DNA from: Malus domestica
Lineage: Eukaryota; Streptophyta; Magnoliopsida; Rosales; Rosaceae
Assembly: GCF_042453785.1 (NCBI RefSeq)
Contig: NC_091675.1
Coordinates: 5,530,501-5,594,500 of the forward strand
Direction: 5' to 3'
Length of the DNA stretch: 64,000 bases
Under the pieces are notes generated by a model. That model ran no database searches, was not told where the DNA came from, and saw only the letters and a program-made list of their open reading frames with translations. Below, piece after piece: positions 43,601 to 53,275 of this stretch; within the stretch, counting starts at the first letter, position 1, and every line of letters begins with the position of its first letter. Made by a program: the position numbers and the translations under genes.

Positions 43601-45535
43601 AGCACTTGTGGTTATTACTATAGTGACTGGTAAGAGCACAACAGTTCTTCAAAGTTGAAAACCTCATCCCATTCAATTATTTCTTGGCCGAAAATGGCAT
43701 CGGATTTAGTTGTGGGAACACAAAACAGCAGTTGGTTTTTTTGGTGTGATAAGATTCAGAATTTGATTGATGCGCCACAACTCGAAAGGAATAGAGAGAA
43801 GATGACATTTGCATTTGGGAATGCTACGTAATGCTTATCTTACGATTGTATAATGAATCAATGATCGCAATGAAGAGGTTTCTGGTTTACCCTCTAAGTA
43901 TATCTAATATGTTTGGATGTTAAGAGGAAAAATTATACGGTAGTGCAATAGCACCGTTGGCGTTGAGTGGTGTTCCACTAGAACTTTGCCATTTATACAA
44001 CTTAATACATGTCAACAATAACTTAAACTCTGACGTTAATTAATACAAAAAACGTTACCGGATTCAATTTTGAGCCAAAGATATCAATTTGCCTAGACCA
44101 TAAGGCTTTGATTGGATTATCGTTTAGTTATCTAAGGTTATCAAATAAAAAAACGTATTGTTGGATGATTAAACATAATGAATAAGAAAATATATTGTTG
44201 TGTGTAACATTGCAAGATATGAATCGACTGCTTGAAGATAGAACAATAAAGTTCAAATAAGTAGATTGTAAACATTCATATTTGCTCGGAGAAAATCAAT
44301 CTTGTAATTGTTTTTGTATTTTCTCATGTCGTAACAAGAGAGACGCAATCCAATCGGAAATAGCCAAAGTTGACACATTTAGCTACAACCGAGAGGTGAT
44401 GTGATAGCTGTTGTTATAGCACTCGTCCACGCGACGTCTCGTTTGCTTGGCACTTGGCAGATATCAGTTGGGGATCACCCCGGCAGTGACACGAAACTGA
44501 AAGTGTAGGTTAAAGATTGAATGCCTTTTGGGTGCTCTCTAACTAATCGCATAATGCTTGATATCATTGTCGCTGAATTTGGAGCAGTCGATAACGATAA
44601 TGATACGGGACAGCTGTTGGTTATTGACGGCGATACGACCAATCTGTTTTCTTCTGCTAAAAAATCTCGTTAAAATGCCGTTATATATGCTTTTCATTCA
44701 CATTTCTTTTCCTTTTTCTTGTAAAAGAAAAAATAATAATAATAATAATCTCAATGTTTCCAATTTCGAGCAAGATTAATTTTAATACTGCCTCCCATTT
44801 ATTGTCTTATGTGTAAAAAGCGACAGCATTTCAGAGTACGGGTGGGCACAATCCGGTTCACTTCACCTTTAAAATCGAGAATCAAAGTGAATAATATAAT
44901 TGACTTAATTCAGTATTTGTTTGGTCTGATCGGTTCTATTCGATTCAGAAAAGAGAGGAGGGGAAGAGAATGGGGAGAGAGAGAGAGAGAGACGTGGGAA
45001 CTGGGAAGGACGTGGTGAAAGCAAAGTGGGAAGAGAGTGAAGAGAGGGGAAAATGGACCTAAGTGCAACGGAACTATGATTTGTGTGACAAAACCAGGGC
45101 CAAAACTGACTCCATTTTTTCAGCTCGATTCAACCTAGTTCATCATGTGAGTCACTCCCATTGCAACTCCAAATCACTCTGGAAACTATGAAACATAGTT
45201 TGAAGTTACGAAATGTGTTAGGATGGTCGGGCATGTGCATGAGTGACTCTCCATCATTGATGCAAGTGTTAGTTCTGTTGCATCACAACATCAATGACTA
45301 GAAGCCACTCACGTGCATAAACGACTGTCCTAGGCAACTCCTCTTTAAGTTACTAACCGGAAGAACATAATCATAACCACAAGCTTTTTAAGATTTCTTG
45401 GTCCATTTTAACCAAGATTATTTCATAGCCTACGCACACAGTAGGAATTCGCACAGAAACAAGAGACTAAAAAGAGTTGGGACTGGATGATTTTATGAAT
45501 AATTTTGTAAATTCAAATTACTGGAGTGAATAATA
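40616..45535. other. Long intergenic stretch without recognised genes
   Basis: About 4.9 kb of AT-rich sequence. Open frames are short and in no family I know. Notable items are a 34-bp tandem repeat (43121-43188), an AAT run near 44730-44750, and a GA-rich tract near 44945-45000. At about 45120-45350 there are short repeated words (cactcccattgcaactcc, catcaatgactagaagccac). The last of these resembles catcaatggctggaagccac at about 47970-47990, so both are probably pieces of a dispersed repeat. Confidence 0.5.
43121..43188. repeat. 34-bp perfect tandem duplication
   Basis: taagctttttctgttaatat plus the following 14 bases occurs at 43121-43154 and again at 43155-43188 without change, in non-coding sequence. 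Confidence 0.9.
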
Positions 45536-45725
45536 GCAAGAATTTACCATATCTACTAATACTTTCCAACATCTTGCTCTTAATAATTTAAAATTGACAT
45601 ATAACAAGCAATATTTCCTTGACATACAAGTTATACAAAGTTGGATGATTCGACAAATCTAGCTTCATAAACTGCGTCCGCGCTTTCGAAAATGTCTGAG
45701 AACGAATCTAACTTATGCTTAAGAA
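45536..45725 (-). pseudogene. Relic of DCL exon-2 end and 3' UTR
   Basis: About 190 bases match 48590-48790, the 3' end of the DCL gene. On the minus strand it still reads FVLRHFRKRGRSL and a stop (DCL: FILRHFRKRRRGL), and continues into matching 3' UTR (taatttaaaattgacatata against caatttaaaattgacatata). No upstream DCL coding sequence accompanies it. Confidence 0.8.
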
Positions 45726-45928
45726 AGATAATTTCGAATTATTTCATAACTGAATGGGAGTGCGTCTTCAGTGTGAATCCTCATTTGATTGGAATACATG
45801 AAAACACATACAAACCAAGCGAACTTAACAGGAGATAACATTGAAATAAATACAAACAGAGACTTGTAATCAACACTGCATGAGCATGACATTAATGGGG
45901 AAAAAGCAATTGCAAACTGGAAGCCGGT

Positions 45929-47314
45929 CTACTGCTGCGGCTTGTAGTATGACGCAACGGAATACGTTGTTTGTATCAATGTCAAAAGTGTAACAATGAA
46001 GACAGCATTAGTAAAATTCATCAATTCAAAGGGATTTCTGAAATAAATTCGAAACGCAGCACGCACGTAAGCATGCCACCTGTCCCAGCGTGTCCCACAA
46101 AATGTATTCAGATTCTCGTAGATTCTTCGGTAAGTAAAATTGTAAACGATGATACCATTGGAAAGATTATTCAAGAGCCAGGCCATGTCATCGCCAAAAT
46201 TTTCTATAACTCCCCTCTTGACAAGAAGCTCTACATCTTCCTTGGACTTAATGAGGTGATCCAACAACACAGCATAAGAGGCATATTTACTCACACCGGT
46301 TGTTGTTTCACACTGTTCATAAGCGACGAGATTTCTAAACAGCGATTCTCCGTTCTTACAAACCCTTATTGGTGGAATTCGCAACACTCCGTCTTCGAAG
46401 GTTATGTTGAGCATGCCATCATATTTTCGACCCGTAGTAAGAATGATTCCTGATCCTGCAAGCTCCGTCGCAGAGGGAATCTTGAACAGACTTAAGGGCA
46501 TATGCGCATCATCTGATTGATACCATCCGATCAAAGAGTTTCTTATGAAGTCGAGTAAATGTTTGCTTCCCGATGCTCGATAGGTCCGTGAAAGCATCCC
46601 CAAGCTATACACCTCAAAATATCGTAGAGTAATCTCAGGAAGTGAAATATGGTTATTGTTACCTGCACTGGTTTCCAGCGTGAGATCAAATAAACGGTCA
46701 AGAACTATCCAAGGAAGCTGGTTTTCAAGAAGAAGCAAGTCATTTATAAGTGGCGTGTGTATCCATGACTTGTGGAACACAGGATCTTCCTCCTTTGTTG
46801 GCACCTCTCCTGAAGACTTCCTGAAGAGTTCGATAATGAAGCATCCATCAACCACCAGCATTTCTACAAAATCATCACTGCTCATATCAATTTGTTCTTC
46901 ATAGCTATCCCGACAATCTTGTTCTATATCTCTAATAGCTTCGACAAAGTGCTCTAAACCAGTTTTTCGAGTCTGATCTCGCTGAAGCAGGCAATGCAAA
47001 TACCACAATTTAATTCCTTCCATGGTTTGCAATTTCGATCCACGGTGCAATGGTCCAATTGAGATCAAACGTGGAACATAAACTCTTTCGTTATCATTAC
47101 GTAGCACATTAGGGACTCTAAATATGGAATGATGACTGCGTAACGGGGACTGCTGCTGAAGTTTTCCTTGAATCGAGGACGCTAAATTTTTATTTCTCAC
47201 ATTATTTGCTTCCATTTCATGCGCGTTCGCGTCGATTAATTGAAAATCTGCTTTAAACAAGGAGAAAACAGAAATATAACTGCTACTACTGCCTGCAACT
47301 CTAATATGCTTCAT
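45929..47314 (-). CDS. DUF247 (UPF0481) protein, copy 2
   Basis: A single long frame of 461 residues, the usual DUF247 length. Visible family blocks are HHSIFRVPNVLR, YVPRLISIGPLHRG, a DDFVEMLVVDGCFIIELF block, NDLLLLENQLPWIVLDRLF, and a C-terminal membrane anchor (FTNAVFIVTLLTLIQTTYSV). The first in-frame ATG is at 47314. The second, MEANNVRNKN at 47215, is a plausible alternative because the first 33 residues look unlike the family. Function is unknown, with a probable location at a membrane. It differs strongly from copy 1 at 9451-11060, so the two are old paralogues rather than a recent tandem pair. Confidence 0.9.
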   Translation of the reverse strand: MKHIRVAGSSSSYISVFSLFKADFQLIDANAHEMEANNVRNKNLASSIQGKLQQQSPLRSHHSIFRVPNVLRNDNERVYVPRLISIGPLHRGSKLQTMEGIKLWYLHCLLQRDQTRKTGLEHFVEAIRDIEQDCRDSYEEQIDMSSDDFVEMLVVDGCFIIELFRKSSGEVPTKEEDPVFHKSWIHTPLINDLLLLENQLPWIVLDRLFDLTLETSAGNNNHISLPEITLRYFEVYSLGMLSRTYRASGSKHLLDFIRNSLIGWYQSDDAHMPLSLFKIPSATELAGSGIILTTGRKYDGMLNITFEDGVLRIPPIRVCKNGESLFRNLVAYEQCETTTGVSKYASYAVLLDHLIKSKEDVELLVKRGVIENFGDDMAWLLNNLSNGIIVYNFTYRRIYENLNTFCGTRWDRWHAYVRAAFRIYFRNPFELMNFTNAVFIVTLLTLIQTTYSVASYYKPQQ

Positions 47315-47392
47315 GTAAGACTTCTTCCCTCAAATTTACAGTGACTTTTCAAGTTCTTGAGTGCTATAGCTTAACATATTTCTGATTCACCG

Positions 47393-47428
<36 letters not shown>

Positions 47429-48068
47429 TATATACAGACCTACTATTTAACTGGTAATTGACAGAATAAGAGACAAGAACATGTTTGAGACATAATTATA
47501 TAAGTTTTTGTAGAAGAAACTTACAAAGATGATCGGTTTTGATGTAATTAATTCTCCTCGGCCTGCAGGTTCTTGCTCGGATATATGTTCTGAAAATATC
47601 TCAGTATTTTATACAAAATGAGATTTTTATATATTAGTATATAAAAAGACTTGGAATTGGGCAAGTAAAGGGGCATGTGATTCTTGACTTGGAAATAGCC
47701 AAGACGTGATTCTTGCAAAAACCTATTTGGTGATTCGTTTCTTCATTTGCTTGGTTTCCTTCAAACTTTTAATGTCTTTTATGTCTCTCAAGTGTCGGAT
47801 ATTAAAGTAGTAATCCATATGTCAAATACAAGTGGAGGAAATTTTACCAGTTGAACACGTTTGGAATCCCAAAAGACCCACTGCATCAAGGGATGGAACC
47901 CAATATTGTATGTGGAGTGAATGGACTCCCAACCAACCGTTGGTACAAGTGTTTGCCCCCTCTGCATCAAGCATCAATGGCTGGAAGCCACTCGCCCCAC
48001 AGGCGCGAGAATGTTCTGTACTTGAAGGATTCATGGTTCTAAGATTGACATAACTCTTCATTTTGGTT
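47315..48068. other. Intergenic region upstream of DUF247 copy 2
   Basis: Presumed promoter of the DUF247 gene. It contains an (AC)n microsatellite at about 47395-47425. No gene was recognised; the plus-strand frame at 47832-48053 overlaps a suspected dispersed repeat. Confidence 0.45.
47395..47425. repeat. (AC)n microsatellite
   Basis: About 15 AC units, roughly 80-110 bases upstream of the DUF247 copy 2 start. Confidence 0.95.
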
Positions 48069-48077
48069 AAAATCAAG

Positions 48078-48223
48078 GGGTGTGATATCCACACACTCCT
48101 TTTTACTTTTCCCACATCTTTTTGGTTTTCAACCGTCATATCAGATGAGTTGAAGAAGATCAACGAACAGAAATTAACAAGAGGTGTATGAAAAGTAAAA
48201 AAATGTGTGTGGATATCACACCC
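48078..48223. mobile_element. 146-bp MITE with 9-bp TSD
   Basis: Terminal inverted repeats gggtgtgatatccacacac (left) and gtgtgtggatatcacaccc (right) match perfectly over 19 bases. Flanking direct repeats are aaaatcaag (48069-48077) and aaaatcaat (48224-48232), eight of nine bases identical. The TSD length fits Mutator-type, or 8-bp hAT-type if the last base is excluded. Non-coding. Confidence 0.85.
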
Positions 48224-48232
48224 AAAATCAAT

Positions 48233-48742
48233 AGAACTTGAGTTTGTACACCGTCAATCATTTTGATACTTTCATGAAAAATATGTTACATAAGAATAAA
48301 ATAACAAAAATACTCTCAAAATTTGTCAAACTCATTTTAGCTCAACCATTTATCGAATTGAAGAGTATTTTTGTCCTTACTTAACAAAGATTCACATAAG
48401 GACCAAAACGATTGACAGTAAAAAAACTCAGGAACCACTTTTATCAATTTCAAATTTCCGGATTATAGTGAGGAGTTATCAATATCAGAGACTATTTTGG
48501 CTAAAATGCCGAAAGAATAATAGCTAGCCAATACAATTTTATTCACCACAGCATTTACTCCCGCATTTTTACTGAAGTCGCATCATGTACCTTGAAAGAA
48601 TCTACCATATCTATTACTACTACTTTCCAACATCTTACTATGTAACAATTTAAAATTGACATATAACAAGCAATGCGGAACGAACAAAAAATTTTCTTTG
48701 ACATACAGTTATACAAAGTCAGACGATTCGACAAATCTAGCT
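48233..48742. other. Region downstream of DCL
   Basis: DCL 3' UTR (matched by the relic at 45536-45725) followed by AT-rich sequence. Phrases such as tattttggctaaaatgcc resemble the repeat entering at the right edge of the window (about 63950). No gene. Confidence 0.4.
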
Positions 48743-50384
48743 TCATAAACCGCGTCTGCGCTTTCGGAAATGTCTGAGAATGAAGCTGTCTGCGTATAAA
48801 GGATAATTCTTCCTTATCAGCCCCTTTATGCATTTCCAATATGAAAAGTCGACTAGTGTTCCGTCCTTTTGAACAATGAACAAACATCTTGAGCTTTCAA
48901 AATCCGGGTGATAACCAACCTGCCAACCCAAAACGAGAAAAACGCATCATTTAACAAGCATATTTACTTTTAATACAAATATAGCATGCTTGAGAAAAAA
49001 CCCCAAATCACTCATCTTTGATAAAGTGTTGGATGCAGAAAAAGTTTTTAGTATTTGGTTTTAAATTGCAAAAACAACTATCTGAAGCCAAGTTCCATCA
49101 TTTTGGAAGCATGTACGCTTCTACATGCACTGCGATCCTTTCGGGATACTAGGGGTGGATTAGCATTTCTTTGGTCAGTTCATTATATTCCTTCTAAACA
49201 CCGTATATTAACTAGTAAGAATTGTTACTTATCGTTCACCGGTAAAAGCCATATCAGAAACAATACAGATAACTAGATATCTAAGGGGAACTAGAAAGAT
49301 TGAGCTCCAACCCCCTTCCACAAAGGAGTGTAAAACACTCCCACATTGGAGTGCGGGTGTTTGGAGGGGAAGCGATACTAAAATATGACGAAGGAAGAAG
49401 ATCACACTTGTGGCTGCCATCCCCAAGTTCTCCTAGCTCAGTTTGGAGGATAAAAGATTGATGATGCTTTATGAGTCAGACTTGAATCAAAATTAAATTT
49501 AAAAAGTAGTCAAAACCCGAAAGCAATCAAGTCTGATCAATGCCAAAACAGAAATGACAATCAGCTAGCAGAAGCTATCCAGCAACAGGCATATCCAAAC
49601 AGATACTATCATGTTTCTCTAGATGCTCAGTTGCCAAAATCCTCTCACTCAAAAAAGCACTTCTATAGTAAACGAAAGTTATAGAGATCGTACAAAAAAA
49701 AGGGCAATCGGGTAATCGATCCACAGAATTGTAAAGCAGCTTAATTCAAAAGCTCCAAAACACTAAAATGGGCAATCAAGATTCAAGACCAACATCCAAT
49801 AACCAAATTTGGCACCAAAACACTAAACCCCAGAATTGCAAACCAGCTTAATTCAAAAGCAGCTTAATCCAAAGGCAGCTTAATCCGCGACAATTGAACA
49901 AAGAAACAGAATTTACCGTGATATAATCGATCCCAGAACCGATCTTCTTCTTAGCATCAGGATGAAACGGAAGCAGCCTTTGGAGAACAGTCTTCTGATG
50001 TTCAGGACTCAATCTATCTCCACTCTCATACTTCCCCGAATGAAGAATCATCCTCACAAACCCTACCAGCGGAACCGTGTCCTCCAAAATCTTATCCTCC
50101 CAATCGACCCACTTCCCGTCTTCTCCCTCATCTTCCTCCGAATTCCCATCCATGTCCTTCCCAGACGACACCACCGGCTTCCGGAGCAGTTCCGGGTCGG
50201 GCCCCGGCGTCTCGGGCCTCCCAATTCTGCTTCCCCCGTCGGCTCCGGTCTTCAGGGCGCAGAGGCGGGGGTGGGGCGACTTCGCTTTGAGGAAAGGGAA
50301 GGATAGAGTTAGGGGGCAGGGGTGGAGGATGAGGGAGTTTATGTGGTGGTGGAGGAGCGGCGGTGATCTGGAGAGAGATGCCAT
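48743..50384 (-). CDS. DCL: DCL-like plastid protein (DUF3223)
   Basis: Two exons: 50384-49917 and 48919-48743, joined in phase 0 (DYIT|VGYHPDFE), giving 214 residues. The N-terminus (MASLSRSPPLLHHHINSLIL...) is Ser/His/Leu rich and poor in acidic residues, as in a chloroplast transit peptide. The C-terminal half is a DUF3223 domain: LLPFHPDAKKKIGSGIDYITV, then SRCLFIVQKDGTLVDFSYWKC and FILRHFRKRRR. DCL (defective chloroplasts and leaves) proteins are needed for chloroplast rRNA processing and plastid development. An acidic linker (EEDEGEDGKWVDWEDK) lies between. The intron is about 1 kb and holds nothing recognised. Fragments of this gene occur at 45536-45725, 51300-51400 and 52270-52370. 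Confidence 0.9.
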
Positions 50385-51180
50385 GGCTGCGCGCCCTGAG
50401 GTACTAGTTGCTAGTTGCTGTGACTAAAAGGTGCTTTTCTGGTAATCACTTTTTCTCATAGTTGTTCTTCAAAGTTGAAGGCTTGCAGACCCATCATCAG
50501 TTACAGTCAGCGTCTGTAGAGCTTAGCAGATAAACAAGGAAATGCCTGCGAGGTTCTCCACTCTCCACCTCCGCTTCTGGTTTTTGGGCCAAAAGCCCAA
50601 GCCCAATATAAAAATAACTTTTTGAGCTTGGATTTTGCTTCGGTAAGGTGCTTGTGCTGGCGCCTGTTGAGTTCTGACCGTTGATGTATTGTCCACCTAA
50701 ACCAATAGGTCAGAATACAACCTAGATGATATGCAATTGTTAATACGTTACCATGCATATATCTACTCATCTTGTATTTCTATTTCTCTTACACTATGTT
50801 TGGATAAGGGAAATAAATTTTGAATTTGAATAAAAGTTAAAATTTGTAAATTAACATGCACCAATTCCCTTGTTTGGATTCATAAACATAGAAATTTAGA
50901 ATTTCGACGTGAAAAAAAACTTGGAATTTGGGACCTCTAATTCCCAAGTTTAAATTCCATGTAAATAGGTATCATTTCCCAATTTCTATGATTGAGAGCT
51001 TAAATATAACAAATTCTGTATTTAATTACATTATTTGTTTAGGTTAACCAAACAAGAAAATTCACAAATTTTAGAATATAAAATCCCGTCAATTCAATTT
51101 CCGTCATTTTAAAATCATCCTATGCTCACTTTATATTTGTTTAGATTAAAGATATTACTCGTATCGAGATTAAAAAGTAA
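50385..51180. other. Intergenic region upstream of DCL
   Basis: This holds the probable DCL promoter next to 50385, then AT-rich sequence (about 50790-51130). Words such as tgtttggat(a/t) and caaacaagaaaattcac on opposite strands look like a worn MITE; the ends could not be fixed. No gene. Confidence 0.4.
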
Positions 51181-51304
51181 AGCAGGAAGGCCTAGAGTTG
51201 AAATTTGGAGACCTCAAACATGTGTGGAGCTCTTTGCATTATATATATAAGTAGCATATTGAGCAGTATCTATCAGTCTATGCAAAGCAACAATTTCAGC
51301 TGTC

Positions 51305-51400
51305 CAATACCACCGGTTTTCTATTCTGCTGCCACCGACCAGCCCAGTCTTCAGCCCACAAAGACGAGCACGGTTCGTAGTACAGGGAATGAGAGCGAGG
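51305..51400 (-). pseudogene. DCL exon-1 relic (unit A)
   Basis: The minus-strand reading ARLCGLKTGLVGGSRIE matches DCL residues PRLCALKTGADGGSRIG (50265-50215). It is a short fragment without a start or the DUF3223 domain, and cannot encode DCL. Confidence 0.65.
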
Positions 51401-52269
51401 GAGGGGAGAGGCCATTGCACTGCCGTAGCTACTAAGCTACTGCTGTAATTAAAGCATGATTTTTAACTTCTCAGCTCTAGCACCATAGCTAGATTAAGTT
51501 AAATTTTAAGGACTTTTGCGTGGTCAGTTGTCAATTTCTTTCGTAGCATGGACCTTGGTGGTATGAATTTCTCAGAATCTGCATATATACATATACATTA
51601 TATATGTATATATGTATTATTCTGGGAAGTTAGCAAGTAGCAGTCTGGTACAAACGCAGCCCGAATTCTTCAAATGAAATTCGTGTGATGAAAATGTAGG
51701 GTAGTTAAGGCACCTATACTCACGGATTTTTAGTTCAAAGACCAAAGCTCTAATCAAGATAAAGTCCAACGACCTACGCTGTAGTTTCTTAGTTGAGGAC
51801 TTGAAACAAGTGGGGAATTCTTTGCATTATATAATACATATTATTCCCAGTTCTCCAGTATTATTCCTTGTTTCTTGCTATGACTTTAGGGTATGTGCCA
51901 CCTACTTGCGGAGGCTATTACTCTATTGGTTGAGTGCTGACTTCCATAAAATACTACACCCAGAAAACCAAGATGTTATGTAAACAAATACGGTCAAATA
52001 AAAATTTCAGAAAAATTCCAAATTTGAATTTTTCCTGATTCCACGCTGTGCCTAAGTCAAGTCATCAAGCTCTCAATAAAATTCATGATTCTGTATATTC
52101 TCGGAGGCCAAACCATCTGTATTAAGTGTAATCTAAGAAAATTAAGGAGACCAAAGCTTGTGTGCTCAATTTAGATTGGAAGACCTCAAACAGTCAAACA
52201 TATGCGGAGCTCTTTGGATTATGTATAAGTGCCATATTGGGCAGTATATATCAGTCTATGCAAATCAAC

Positions 52270-52370
52270 AATTTCAGCTGTCCAAGACCACCGGTTTTCG
52301 ATTCTACTGCCACCATCCGGCCCAGTCTTCAGCCCACGAAGATGGGCGCGGTTCGTAGTAAAGGGAAGGA
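52270..52370 (-). pseudogene. DCL exon-1 relic (unit B)
   Basis: The minus-strand reading HLRGLKTGPDGGSRIENR matches the same DCL segment as the unit A relic. It was evidently carried along when the block was duplicated. Confidence 0.65.
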
Positions 52371-53275
52371 GAGCGAGGGAGAGAGGCCATTGCATTCCTT
52401 AGCTACTAAGCTACTGCTGTAATTAAAGTACGATTTTTAACTTCTAAGCTCTAGCACCACAGGTAAATTAAGTTAAATTTTAATAACTATTGCCTGGTAA
52501 GTTGTCAATACAATTTTTTTGACTTCGATATCAAACCAATTTTTACCTGAGAATTAATATTTCCTCTCCCATTTAACAATTCATCATGTCGCTATCATAT
52601 ACAACATCAAGTTTATCTTCAAATCTGTTTCCGAGAATCTACATATATTCTTCCGAGTCAAATGCAATTTGTATGATGTAAATGTAGGTAGTTAAGACAC
52701 TTATTCTCATAGATTTTTAGTTCAAGGATCAAAGCTTCAATCGGGTCAAAGTCTGAAGAAAGTTGAGGTTACACCATAAACCAATTGGCAGTATGAGGAG
52801 TAGCCCAACCTCTTGTAAGCCCTTGCATGGTTTGGTCTCTCAGTGACGTGAGACTTTGTCTTCACATTCTTACAAAGTCCAAGACCTATGGTGTACTTTT
52901 TTAGTTGAGGACTTGAAACAAGTGGGGAATTCTTTGCATTGTATAATACATGTTATTCTCATTTCTCCAGTAATATTCTTTGTATCTTGCTATGACTTTA
53001 GGGTATGTGCCTCCTACTTGGGGAGGCTTATTGGTCCCATGGATCTGTTGAGTGTTGACTTTCACAAAATATTGCACCCAGAAAACCATAAAAACAAGTT
53101 AGGAGAAAATCGTCGTTGAAATGTTATGTAAAACAAATTCGGTAAAATATAAATTTCAGAAAAATCCCCCAACTTTGAATTTTTCATGATTCCTCCTGTG
53201 CCTAAAGTCAAGTCATCAAGCTCTAAATACCATGAATGCTGTATATTTCGGAAGGACTAACAACGAAAAGCAAGA

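Larger units (their letters stand above)
51190..53265. repeat. Tandemly duplicated roughly 1-kb block upstream of GLR
   Basis: Unit A (about 51190-52120) and unit B (about 52160-53265) share the same order of blocks: gacctcaaaca...gcggagctctttg, a DCL exon-1 relic, gaggacttgaaacaagtgggg, tatgactttagggtatgtgcc, and gtcaagtcatcaagctct. Unit B ends at the GLR start codon, so unit A contains an extra copy of the GLR proximal promoter. Insertions such as 52530-52660 make the units unequal. Confidence 0.8.

Noticed and set aside
45971-46453. Plus-strand 160-codon ORF
   Set aside because: Exact antisense of the DUF247 copy 2 coding region.
49962-50427. Plus-strand ORFs opposite DCL exon 1
   Set aside because: Shadows of the DCL coding frame.
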